Assembly (NCBI RefSeq): GCF_029624125.1
Contig: NZ_JARSBN010000005.1
Location: 124,001-188,000 of the forward strand
DNA: 64,000 nucleotides
Direction: 5' to 3'
Source of the DNA: Winogradskyella marincola
Lineage (GTDB): Bacteria > Bacteroidota > Bacteroidia > Flavobacteriales > Flavobacteriaceae
The notes under the pieces were generated by a model, which saw nothing but the letters and a program-made list of their open reading frames with translations, was not told the DNA's origin and did no database searches. The stretch's first letter is position 1; every line of letters starts with the position of its first letter. The position numbers and the translations under genes were made by a program. Of the stretch, positions 49,704 through 58,686 are shown piece by piece.

Positions 49704-51119
49704 ATGAATCACAAACAAGCTCTAAAGCATCCAATTTTTGAAACTATTTCGAAATCTGCAGAAGAATTAAACCTAGATTCTTATGTTATTGGTGGTTTTG
49801 TACGAGACTATCTATTAGAACGTGGTGATGCTAAAGATATTGATGTTGTTGCTGTTGGCAGTGGAATAGAATTGGCTCAACAAGTTTCTAAAAACCTGCC
49901 TACAAATCCAAAAGTACAAGTTTTTAAAACTTATGGTACAGCAATGCTGCGTTACGATGATATTGAAATAGAATTTGTTGGTGCTCGTAAAGAAAGTTAT
50001 AACGAAGACAGCCGCAATCCTATTGTAGAAAATGGCACATTACAAGATGATCAAAACCGTCGTGATTTTACAATAAATGCACTTGCTCTTAGTCTTAACA
50101 CATCTAATTTTGGCGAATTATTAGATCCTTTCAATGGCATAGAAGATCTAGACAAAGGCATTATAAGAACACCTCTAGACCCAGACATAACCTACAGTGA
50201 CGATCCGCTACGTATGATGCGTGCTATTCGATTTGCTACGCAATTAAACTTCAAAATTGAAGAACAGTCTCTCAAAGCTATTGCAGACAATAAGGACCGA
50301 ATAAAGATCATAACCAAAGAGCGCATTGTTACAGAGTTAAACAAAATTCTGGAAAGCGATAAACCTTCAATAGGATTTAAACTTCTGGAAAAAACAGGAC
50401 TTTTAGATTTTATTTTACCAGAACTCACAGCACTCAAAGGTATTGATGAAGTAGAAGGCCAACGGCACAAAGATAATTTTTATCACACTCTAGAAGTAGT
50501 TGACAATATTTGCGAAACCACAGACAATCTTTGGTTACGTTGGGCTGCATTGCTTCATGATATTGGTAAAGCTCCAACCAAAAAATTTAGCAAAAAAGTA
50601 GGCTGGACCTTTCATGGCCATGAGTTTGTTGGCTCTAAAATGGTTTACAAACTTTTTAAAAGATTAAAAATGCCATTAAATGACAAAATGAAATTTGTTC
50701 AAAAAATGGTATTGATGAGCTCTCGTCCTATTGTTTTAGCTAGTGAAGTTACAGATTCTGCTGTTCGTCGTTTGGTGTTTGATGCTGGTAATAATGTAGA
50801 TGATCTTATGACACTTTGCGAAGCAGACATTACAACGAAAAACCCTAAAAAATTTAAAAAGTATCACAACAATTTTAAAGTTGTGAGAGATAAAATTGTT
50901 GAAGTAGAGGAACGAGACAAGGTACGCAACTTTCAACCTCCTGTTTCTGGTGAAGAAATTATGAAAACATTTAACCTAAAGCCTTCAAGGGAAATAGGAC
51001 TAATTAAAGAAGCTATAAAAGAAGCTATTCTAGAAGGAGACATTCCGAATGAGCGTGAAGCTGCTCTTAAGCTAATGATAGAAAAAGGAAAAAAATTAGG
51101 TTTAACTGTGGCTGTATGA
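49704..51119 (+). CDS. cca: CCA-adding tRNA nucleotidyltransferase with HD domain
   Basis: The 471 residues form a class II polymerase-beta-type enzyme: [20 protein letters not shown] (carboxylates in DID at 45-47), [11 protein letters not shown] (119-129), [11 protein letters not shown] (167-177) and an HD phosphohydrolase-like domain ([10 protein letters not shown]285-D286). It adds or repairs the tRNA 3'-CCA end. It overlaps the following GNAT gene by 4 bases (ATGA), so the two are translationally coupled. Confidence 0.95.
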   Translation: MNHKQALKHPIFETISKSAEELNLDSYVIGGFVRDYLLERGDAKDIDVVAVGSGIELAQQVSKNLPTNPKVQVFKTYGTAMLRYDDIEIEFVGARKESYNEDSRNPIVENGTLQDDQNRRDFTINALALSLNTSNFGELLDPFNGIEDLDKGIIRTPLDPDITYSDDPLRMMRAIRFATQLNFKIEEQSLKAIADNKDRIKIITKERIVTELNKILESDKPSIGFKLLEKTGLLDFILPELTALKGIDEVEGQRHKDNFYHTLEVVDNICETTDNLWLRWAALLHDIGKAPTKKFSKKVGWTFHGHEFVGSKMVYKLFKRLKMPLNDKMKFVQKMVLMSSRPIVLASEVTDSAVRRLVFDAGNNVDDLMTLCEADITTKNPKKFKKYHNNFKVVRDKIVEVEERDKVRNFQPPVSGEEIMKTFNLKPSREIGLIKEAIKEAILEGDIPNEREAALKLMIEKGKKLGLTVAV

Positions 51120-51580
51120 TAACGCTAAAAAGAACCAATTCTTCTAATAAAGATTTTGTTGGTCTCGTAGAACAACTCGATGCTTATTTAAAGATTACAG
51201 ATGGAGACGAGCATGATTTTTATAACCAATACAACGCTATTGAAAATCTTAAACAAGTTGTAATTGCCTATATAGATGACAAACCTGTTGGCTGTGGAGC
51301 TTTTAAAGATTTTGAAAACAATAGCGTTGAGATAAAACGCATGTTTACTTCAGAAAAACACAGAGGAAAAGGCATAGCCTCTCTAATCTTAAATGAACTT
51401 GAAAAGTGGGCTTCTGAACTGAATTACGATTCTTGCATATTAGAAACAGGCATAAGACAAATTGAAGCTGTTGAATTTTATAAAAAGAATTCTTACAACA
51501 TAATCCCTAATTACGGACAATACAAAGGTGTTAAAAACAGCCTTTGTTTTATAAAAAATTTAGAAAATGAAAAAGGATAA
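51116..51580 (+). CDS. GNAT family N-acetyltransferase
   Basis: This 154-residue acetyl-CoA-dependent transferase has strand-4/P-loop motif [20 protein letters not shown], where RGKGIA is the pyrophosphate-binding loop, and a C-terminal [20 protein letters not shown]. The acceptor is unknown; related small GNATs act on amines or protein N-termini. It overlaps cca by 4 bases and the heme A synthase gene by 14 bases, so the three genes are one operon. Confidence 0.92.
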   Translation: MITLKRTNSSNKDFVGLVEQLDAYLKITDGDEHDFYNQYNAIENLKQVVIAYIDDKPVGCGAFKDFENNSVEIKRMFTSEKHRGKGIASLILNELEKWASELNYDSCILETGIRQIEAVEFYKKNSYNIIPNYGQYKGVKNSLCFIKNLENEKG

Positions 51581-52583
51581 CAAAGCCGTAATCTACTGGC
51601 TTCTTACAGGTTGCTTATTAATTTTTATCATGGTAATTGTAGGTGGCATTACCAGACTAACACATTCTGGTCTATCCATCTCTAATTACAAGTTAATTTC
51701 TGGCACCATTCCACCAATGAACGAAACAGAATGGAACGAAGCTTTTGAGCTATACAAACAGTATCCTGAATACCAAAAACTAAATAACCATTTTACTTTA
51801 GAAGAGTTTAAGGATATCTACTTTTGGGAATGGATTCATAGAGTAATTGGTCGCTTTATAGGCTTAGTATTCATATTTCCGTTTATCTATTTTTTAATCC
51901 GAAAACAACTTTCAAAACCTACAATCAAAAAATCTATTGTTCTACTCCTTATGGGAGGTTTTCAAGGTTTTCTTGGTTGGTACATGGTAAAAAGTGGCTT
52001 GGTAGACAGACCAGATGTAAGTCATTACAGGCTAGCTGCACACTTAACTACAGCGTTTTTAACCTTTGCTTACACGTTTTGGGTTGCTCTGGATTTAATG
52101 TTTCCTAATAAAAAAAATGTAGACACTAAGCTTAGAAACTTTATTAGAATCGGTCTTGTTATACTAATTATTCAGATTATATATGGTGCATTTGTAGCTG
52201 GTTTAGATGCTGGCTGGATTCATAACCATTGGCCATTTATGAGCGAAGGTAAGCTTATTCACGAAACCGTATACACAGAACAAAACCCAACCTACCTCAA
52301 CTTTCTGGAAGGAAAAAGTGGTGTACAGTTTGTACACAGAACATTAGCATACGTTGTAGTCATTTTTATTCTGTCAATTTGGTACAAAGCTACACGCAAC
52401 GACATTTCAAAATGGCAATCTAAAGGTGTTAACAGTCTTCTGATTGTGGTTGGCATTCAGTTTTTATTAGGTGTACTTACACTATTATTAGCGGTACCTG
52501 TTTGGCTGGGTGTTTTGCATCAGGTGGTTGCATTTATTTTATTGAGTTGTATGGTTTTTACACTGCATCGTTTTAGCAAGTAA
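51567..52583 (+). CDS. ctaA: Heme A synthase (COX15/CtaA family)
   Basis: It oxidises heme O to heme A for aa3-type cytochrome oxidase. This 338-residue inner-membrane protein has about eight spans; conserved signatures include GGITRLTHSGLSIS, FKDIYFWEWIHRVIGR (heme-ligand His), SHYRLAAHLTTAF, FVHRTLAYVVV and VLHQVVAFILL, providing four His ligands in two pairs. It overlaps the GNAT gene by 14 bases at its start. Confidence 0.95.
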   Translation: MKKDNKAVIYWLLTGCLLIFIMVIVGGITRLTHSGLSISNYKLISGTIPPMNETEWNEAFELYKQYPEYQKLNNHFTLEEFKDIYFWEWIHRVIGRFIGLVFIFPFIYFLIRKQLSKPTIKKSIVLLLMGGFQGFLGWYMVKSGLVDRPDVSHYRLAAHLTTAFLTFAYTFWVALDLMFPNKKNVDTKLRNFIRIGLVILIIQIIYGAFVAGLDAGWIHNHWPFMSEGKLIHETVYTEQNPTYLNFLEGKSGVQFVHRTLAYVVVIFILSIWYKATRNDISKWQSKGVNSLLIVVGIQFLLGVLTLLLAVPVWLGVLHQVVAFILLSCMVFTLHRFSK

Positions 52584-52724
52584 TGTGAAGTGTGAAAATT
52601 ATTATACTCACAAATAGTTCCATAAAAAACTTGTAAACTTTTAAACAATTCAACAAATAGATTCTCGAATTGTCAACACATAAACTAAATACTTTTCACC
52701 GCATAATAATTGCGTTTTAAAATC

Positions 52725-52732
52725 TATCTTTG
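52725..52732 (+). promoter_or_regulatory. -7 promoter box of the pRiA4b-like gene (leaderless type)
   Basis: TATCTTTG ends 4 bases before the ATG at 52737, so transcription would start at or very near the start codon. It has the same arrangement as ruvX. Confidence 0.55.
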
Positions 52733-52736
52733 CAAA

Positions 52737-53249
52737 ATGATTTACAGATTTAGAGTCATATTAGACAACGATACAGAAGACGATGTGTTTCGTGATTTAG
52801 AAATCCGCGAAACAGATACTATGGAAGATTTGCATAACATCATTACCCAATCTTTTGGTTTTGACGGAATGGAAATGGCTTCATTTTACATAAGCGATGA
52901 CGAATGGAACCAAGGCGAAGAAATTGCTATGTTCGATATGAGTGAAGCTGGTAATGAAGTTAAAATGATGAGCACAACAATTATTAAAGACATTGTACAC
53001 GAGGCGTCTCCAAAGCTAATTTATGTGTATGATTTCTTAAGCATGTGGACATTCTATGTAGAACTTGCCGAAATTGTGGAAGAAGCTCAAGGCACAGATT
53101 ATCCTAACTTAATGTTTGTTCATGGTCAAATTCCTGATGAAGCTCCTGATAAGACCTTTGAAGCAGATGAAGATGATTTTAATGAGTTTGATGATGATCT
53201 AGACATAGATGATTATGAAAGTCTTGATTTTAATGAAAATTGGAATTAA
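52737..53249 (+). CDS. pRiA4b ORF-3-like protein
   Basis: The 170 residues start YRFRVILDNDTEDDVFRDLE and continue with DTMEDLHNIITQSFGFDGME and ASFYISDDEWNQGEEI, the compact fold named after plasmid pRiA4b ORF-3 and seen as a passenger in some transposons. Here it ends in a long acidic tail (EADEDDFNEFDDDLDIDDYE). No transposase is near, so it looks like a resident gene. Start at 52737; the earlier in-frame ATG at 52710 lies upstream of the promoter box. Confidence 0.85.
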   Translation: MIYRFRVILDNDTEDDVFRDLEIRETDTMEDLHNIITQSFGFDGMEMASFYISDDEWNQGEEIAMFDMSEAGNEVKMMSTTIIKDIVHEASPKLIYVYDFLSMWTFYVELAEIVEEAQGTDYPNLMFVHGQIPDEAPDKTFEADEDDFNEFDDDLDIDDYESLDFNENWN

Positions 53250-53270
53250 AAACATATTAAACGAGTAGAT

Positions 53271-53293
53271 AAAGCACCAAAATTTGGTGCTTT
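53271..53293 (+). terminator. Terminator after the pRiA4b-like gene
   Basis: GCACCAAA (53274-53281) and TTTGGTGC (53283-53290) pair around a single A, flanked by AAA and a run of seven T. Confidence 0.88.
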
Positions 53294-53385
53294 TTTTATT
53301 TGCATGTAACAAAAAATGCATACGTTCGTCTTACATACATAACCAATCTATACTGTATTTTTCAGTATTAAAAAACCAATCAATT

Positions 53386-54315
53386 TTGGAACAATCCATT
53401 CTTACAATCAATAATCTTACAAAAAAGTTTGGTTCTCTTACAGCTGTAAAAGATCTAAGCTTTACTATTAACAAAGGCAATGTATATGGCATTTTAGGAC
53501 CCAACGGAAGTGGTAAATCTACCACTTTAGGTATTGTTCTAAATGTTGTAAATAAAACCAGTGGAGACTTTAAATGGTTCAATGGCAATACATCTACACA
53601 TAATGCATTAAAGCAAGTTGGAGCCATTATAGAACGACCTAACTTCTATCCTTATATGACTGCAGAACAAAACCTTAAGTTAGTATGCAGAATTAAAGAT
53701 GTTGACCATAGTAAAATTGATGAAAAACTCGAGGTTGTTGGCCTTTTAGACAGAAAACACCATAAGTTTAAAACCTATTCATTAGGAATGAAACAACGTT
53801 TGGCTATTGCTTCTGCGCTACTTAACGATCCTGAAATTTTAATTTTAGATGAACCTACAAATGGTCTCGATCCTCAAGGAATTCATCAAATACGCCAAAT
53901 TATTAAAGATATAGCAGCTGGTGGTACAACCATTTTGTTAGCCTCTCACCTTTTAGATGAAGTAGAAAAAGTATGTTCTCATGTTGTAGTTCTTAGAAAA
54001 GGCGAAAAACTATACTCTGGAAGAGTAGATGAAATGATTAATAGTCATGGTTTTTTTGAATTAAAAACAGAAAAAAAGAAAGAGCTTATTTCAATTTTAG
54101 AATCTCATTCAAACTTTAGCAATCTTAAAATTGAAGGAGAATTAATCACAGCCTTTCTAAACGAGCCTATGTCTGCTTCAGACTTTAACAAAATGATGTT
54201 TGACAAAGGTATAATCCTATCGCATCTAGTAAAACGAAAAGAAAGTCTTGAAGAACAATTCTTGCAACTGACAGATGAAAATGAGATTAATCAAGAATTA
54301 GGAAAATTAAATTAA
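53386..54315 (+). CDS. ABC transporter ATP-binding protein
   Basis: This 309-residue ATPase of the ABC-2 exporter class has Walker A GPNGSGKST (about 38-46), signature YSLGMKQRLAIASALL, Walker B ILILDEPTNGLDP and a switch His in ILLASHLLDEVEK. The start is TTG at 53386 (EQSILTINNLTKKFG); the upstream in-frame part overlaps the preceding terminator and is not credible protein. It pairs with the permease 23 bases downstream, probably exporting lipid, peptide or drug; substrate unknown. Confidence 0.93.
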   Translation: MEQSILTINNLTKKFGSLTAVKDLSFTINKGNVYGILGPNGSGKSTTLGIVLNVVNKTSGDFKWFNGNTSTHNALKQVGAIIERPNFYPYMTAEQNLKLVCRIKDVDHSKIDEKLEVVGLLDRKHHKFKTYSLGMKQRLAIASALLNDPEILILDEPTNGLDPQGIHQIRQIIKDIAAGGTTILLASHLLDEVEKVCSHVVVLRKGEKLYSGRVDEMINSHGFFELKTEKKKELISILESHSNFSNLKIEGELITAFLNEPMSASDFNKMMFDKGIILSHLVKRKESLEEQFLQLTDENEINQELGKLN

Positions 54316-54338
54316 AACTAAGCACAACCAACCACACC

Positions 54339-55172
54339 ATGTTAAGATTATTAAAAATAGAATTTGATAAATTAAGATATAATAAAGCAAGTAGAATACT
54401 TATACTTACCTATTTCATTTTACTTGTACTAATAGCGCTTTTTGCTGTCATAAAGTTCGATATTGGCCCAGTTAAATTTCATTTAGCGGAAATGGGCATT
54501 TTTAATTTCCCATACATTTGGCACTTCAACACTTTTGTCGCTGGCTTATTAAAGTTTTTCTTATTACTGGTTATTGTTTCTATGGTATCTAACGAGTATA
54601 GCAATAAAACCTTAAAGCAAAACCTTATAGATGGATTAAGCAAAAAAGAATTTATACTATCTAAGTTTTATATGGTTTTAGCTTTTTCGCTAATATCTAC
54701 AGCCTTTGTATTTGTTGTATCATTAGCTTTGGGTTACATCTACTCTAGTTACACAGAATTTTCTATAGTATTTACAGACCTAGAATATTTACTCGCCTTC
54801 TTTGTAAAACTTGTTGGGTTTTTCTCTTTTGGTTTGTTTTTAGGTGTGCTTATAAAACGTTCTGCGTTTGCTGTAGCAACAATGGTTGTCTTATTCTTGG
54901 CAGAATTTATTAGTTGGAGTATTGTATCTGCATACAACAGAGGTACAGATTTAGCAGATAGCATTTATCAGTACATGCCATTTAAATCCTTATGGAATTT
55001 AATTGACGAGCCAGTATCTAGGTTATCGGCTGTACAAACATTAGCCAATCAGATAGAAGAAGATATATCTTACGATTACTCAGTACATTGGTACGAAATT
55101 ACGATAGTATTAGGTTGGTCTGCTCTTTTTATCTTTTTATCTTATCAATTATTAAAAAAGAGAGATTTATAA
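54339..55172 (+). CDS. ABC-2 type transporter permease
   Basis: The 277 residues have six predicted spans (for example IFVAVIKFD region near 20-40, TFVAGLLKFFLLLVIVSMV, LVFSLISTAFVFVVSLALG-like, GFFSFGLFLGVLI, SAFAVATMVVLFLAEF, VLGWSALFIFLSY) with the conserved VSNEYSNKTLKQNLIDGLSK loop after span 2, typical of ABC-2 permeases that couple to the ATPase. It completes the two-gene exporter unit. Confidence 0.9.
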   Translation: MLRLLKIEFDKLRYNKASRILILTYFILLVLIALFAVIKFDIGPVKFHLAEMGIFNFPYIWHFNTFVAGLLKFFLLLVIVSMVSNEYSNKTLKQNLIDGLSKKEFILSKFYMVLAFSLISTAFVFVVSLALGYIYSSYTEFSIVFTDLEYLLAFFVKLVGFFSFGLFLGVLIKRSAFAVATMVVLFLAEFISWSIVSAYNRGTDLADSIYQYMPFKSLWNLIDEPVSRLSAVQTLANQIEEDISYDYSVHWYEITIVLGWSALFIFLSYQLLKKRDL

Positions 55173-55276
55173 TAGCTTTATGTGAACTGCTTTATATTTT
55201 TTAATACTAAATCTAGGAGTTTTTGAGTTCTAGTTGTTATATTGTATTAAAGTGTGAAGTGTACAATAAAGCAACT

Positions 55277-58200
55277 ATGAAAAAGAAATACGCCTTACTA
55301 TTTGCATTTTTTTATTGTGTTGTAGCATTAGCACAAGAAGAAACTACAAATTGGGCTTTTGGAAACAATGCTGGTCTAAATTTTAATCTAGCAACAGGAA
55401 ATGTTGTACCCATTTCTACCTCAATAAGTACTAACGAAGGCTGTTCTACTATCTCTGATGAAGATGGTGTTTTACAGTTTTACACAGACGGACGCACGGT
55501 ATGGAACCGTAACCATCAAATTATGCCAAACGGTAATTATTTTGGAGGTACAGGTCTACTTGGCGATCCATCCAGTACATCATCTGGTGTCATTGTACCA
55601 CACCCAACAAACAATAACTTATACTATATTTTTACTGTAGATGAGCCTCATCATAATAATGCTTGGGCATCACCTAACCAAGGTCCATCAGACCAAAATG
55701 GGAATCCAATAAATTTTTACGAAGAAACCTTTGGCGACTTTCAAACTGTACCTAATGATGATGATGGCTTTAATAATGGTTTTAATTACTCTTTAGTAGA
55801 CATGACGCTTAACGGAGGTTTTGGTGATGTTGTACCTTCTGAAAAAAATGTTCATCTTATAACTTATGATACTTCTCAACCAGGCCAAGAATTATACAAA
55901 TGTGCAGAAAAAATAACTGCGGTTCAAGGGGCTGACTGTGAAACAATGTGGGTTATAACTCAGTTTGTAGACACCTTCTATGCTTTTAAAATTGATGCTA
56001 ATGGTTTTAATGATTTAACTCCAGTTACCTCTACCGTAACACCAAGCATAAGTACACTTGGCTATAGAAGAAATGGTATTGGCTATATAAAATCGTCGCC
56101 AGATGGCACTAAAATAGCAGTTTGTCATGCTCAAAACGGTGTTTTACCTAGTGATGATAACCAAGCTCCTGGCACTGGTGGTTTTTGGATTTATGATTTT
56201 GATAATGAAACAGGGCAAGTTAGCAATCCTGTAAATCTAATATCAAATGTTCAAAGCTATGGAACTGAATTTTCTGCTGATTCTAAAAAAGTATATGTAA
56301 CTAATGGCACTGTAGTAAGGCAGTTTGATCTCGATAATAATAATGCTGTAACCACGGTATTTCAAGGCACACAATTTATTTCATCAATGCAATTGGGTCC
56401 AAATAACAAAATATACGTGTGTAATGGACAAAGCCTAAATAGTCTTGATGTTATTGAAAATCCTAGTGAAGCTGGTTTAGCATGTAACTACAACCAAGGT
56501 GGACAGCCCTTAGCTAATGGTACTAATGCCACTTTAGGCTTACCTCCTTTTATCACTTCTCTACTTAGTTTTGAAATAGATATTATAAGAAATGGTATTA
56601 GCACCTCTGATTTAAGCTTGTGTACAGGAGATAACTACACCTTACAGGCTGATGAAATTACAGGCGCAGATTATGTTTGGTCTTTTGATGGCACACCGAT
56701 TACCGGAAATAATCAAGCTCAATTACTAATAGACACTCCCGGTTTTTATGAAGTTTATATAGAACCCAACAATGGAGATTGCCCAATAGAAGGTAGTGCT
56801 GTGGTTAGTGTTTTTGATATTCCTGTAGCCAACACTGTTTCTGATTTAACGATTTGTGATGATTTTATAAACGATGGTATTGTTGGTAATATAGATTTTT
56901 CAGACAAAAATGAAGAAGCTCTCTCTATGCAATCACCAACACAGTATAACGTGCGTTATTTTGAATCGATGGATGATGCTGTTAACCTCGAAAATGAAAT
57001 TACCTTTCCATATACAAATACCAGTAGCCCTCAACCAATTTATGTTAGAGTAGAAAACGTAGATAACACCAACTGTTTTGATGTTACGACCTTTGAGCTT
57101 GAAGTAATTAATACTCCGCAAATTGTTCAACTAAATAATATTGAATTTTGTGACAACCAAGGTGACCCAACAGATGGGATTGCCACAATAGAATTAGGCG
57201 ACTTAATACCAACTATAAGAGGTGATCAATCTGAAACCGACACAAATATTACCTTTCATCCTACACAACAAGATGCTGATGACAACACTGGTACATTACC
57301 CTTAACATATACTTCTGATTCTGGTGAAATTTTTGTAAGAATTGAAAACACAAATAATACTAATTGCTACAGCACAGGAAGCTTTCAACTTAACGTTAAT
57401 GATGCTCCTATTGCAAATGATATTTCTATAGTGCAATGCGACGAAGATGGCATACCAGAAGGATTCACGTCTTTCAACATTAATCTCTTTAATGATGATG
57501 TTGCTAATAATGAACCAGACCGAAATGTAAGCTATTATTTATCTCAAGTAGATGCAGAAAATGAAGAAAATGAAATTAATGCTGATGCTTTTGAAAACTT
57601 CTTTAATCCTCAAATTATTTACGCAAGGGTATTCAATACAAATACTGGTTGTGTAAGTTATAGTGAAGTTTCGTTAGAAGTAAGCACAACATCCTCAAAC
57701 GATACAACTTTTATTGCTTGCGATAATGATGATACTGCAGATGGTTTAATGGCTTTTAGTCTTATAACTCAAAATCCAATCATTTTAGCAGGCGCACCTG
57801 CAGGACTAGATGTGCAATACTACGAAACTTATGAAGACGCTCTATTAGAAAACAATGCACTTAATGACACCTATACCAATACAACTCCTTATAATCAAAT
57901 CATCTATGCACGCGTAGAGAATTCTAACGCATGTTATGGTATAAGTGAAATAGAACTTATTGTTAATGAACTACCAAATATTGAAACTGAATTTGAAATA
58001 CTATATTGTATTAATTCTTACCCAGAAACAATAATATTAGATGCAGGAATTATTGACGACTCACCGAGCAACTATACCTACTCTTGGTCTACAACTGAAA
58101 CAACATCTACAATTGAAGTTAATGAACCTGGCACTTATACGGTAAATGTTTTTAACAGTAACAATTGTAGCAAACAAAGAACTATAACGGTTTTACCTTC

Positions 58201-58684
58201 TAACATCGCAACTATAGATAATATTGAAATTGTAGACGCCTCAAACAATAATTCTATAACAATTTTAGTTTCTGGTGAAGGTGATTATGAATATGCTTTG
58301 AATGATATTAATGGACCTTATCAAGATTCTAATGTGTTTGAAGATATTTCACCAGGTCTCTACACAGTATTTGTTAGAGATAAAAACGATTGTGGAATTT
58401 CAGAAGAGCTAGTTTCAGTTATTGGTTTTCCAAAATTCTTTACACCAAATGGTGATGGCACTAACGAGTTTTGGCAAGTCAGAGGTATTAATAATCAGTT
58501 TCAAGCTAATTCTTTAATTCTTATTTTTGACCGTTACGGAAAACTTCTAACAAAGCTTAATCCTCTTGGTCCTGGTTGGGATGGCAGATACAATGGTGCT
58601 AACATGCCTGCAAGCGACTATTGGTTTAAGGTAGAGCTAGAAGATGGAAGAACTTTTACAAGCCATTTTTCTTTAAAACGATAA
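55277..58684 (+). CDS. Large T9SS type B surface protein (first of tandem pair)
   Basis: The 1135 residues have a signal peptide (YALLFAFFYCVVALAQ), an N-terminal beta-propeller-like part (NWAFGNNAGLNFNLATGNVV, VWVIT-type strands, IGYIKSSPDGTKIAVCH, SADSKKVYVTNGTVVRQFD), a PKD-like strand set, four or more repeats of about 95 residues opening with C(D/N)...DG...F (ICDDFINDGIVGN, QCDEDGIPEGFTSFNI, ACDNDDTADGLMAF) and a CHU_C domain (FFTPNGDGTNEFWQVRG ... WFKVELEDGRTFTSHFSLKR). It should be secreted by T9SS and held at the surface. The start at 55277 is used for the signal peptide. Confidence 0.93.
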   Translation: MKKKYALLFAFFYCVVALAQEETTNWAFGNNAGLNFNLATGNVVPISTSISTNEGCSTISDEDGVLQFYTDGRTVWNRNHQIMPNGNYFGGTGLLGDPSSTSSGVIVPHPTNNNLYYIFTVDEPHHNNAWASPNQGPSDQNGNPINFYEETFGDFQTVPNDDDGFNNGFNYSLVDMTLNGGFGDVVPSEKNVHLITYDTSQPGQELYKCAEKITAVQGADCETMWVITQFVDTFYAFKIDANGFNDLTPVTSTVTPSISTLGYRRNGIGYIKSSPDGTKIAVCHAQNGVLPSDDNQAPGTGGFWIYDFDNETGQVSNPVNLISNVQSYGTEFSADSKKVYVTNGTVVRQFDLDNNNAVTTVFQGTQFISSMQLGPNNKIYVCNGQSLNSLDVIENPSEAGLACNYNQGGQPLANGTNATLGLPPFITSLLSFEIDIIRNGISTSDLSLCTGDNYTLQADEITGADYVWSFDGTPITGNNQAQLLIDTPGFYEVYIEPNNGDCPIEGSAVVSVFDIPVANTVSDLTICDDFINDGIVGNIDFSDKNEEALSMQSPTQYNVRYFESMDDAVNLENEITFPYTNTSSPQPIYVRVENVDNTNCFDVTTFELEVINTPQIVQLNNIEFCDNQGDPTDGIATIELGDLIPTIRGDQSETDTNITFHPTQQDADDNTGTLPLTYTSDSGEIFVRIENTNNTNCYSTGSFQLNVNDAPIANDISIVQCDEDGIPEGFTSFNINLFNDDVANNEPDRNVSYYLSQVDAENEENEINADAFENFFNPQIIYARVFNTNTGCVSYSEVSLEVSTTSSNDTTFIACDNDDTADGLMAFSLITQNPIILAGAPAGLDVQYYETYEDALLENNALNDTYTNTTPYNQIIYARVENSNACYGISEIELIVNELPNIETEFEILYCINSYPETIILDAGIIDDSPSNYTYSWSTTETTSTIEVNEPGTYTVNVFNSNNCSKQRTITVLPSNIATIDNIEIVDASNNNSITILVSGEGDYEYALNDINGPYQDSNVFEDISPGLYTVFVRDKNDCGISEELVSVIGFPKFFTPNGDGTNEFWQVRGINNQFQANSLILIFDRYGKLLTKLNPLGPGWDGRYNGANMPASDYWFKVELEDGRTFTSHFSLKR

Positions 58685-58686
58685 CA

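Noticed and set aside
52737..53249. Transposon origin of the pRiA4b-like gene
   Set aside because: The family is known as a transposon or plasmid passenger, but there is no transposase, no terminal inverted repeat and no target duplication; it has a normal promoter and terminator.
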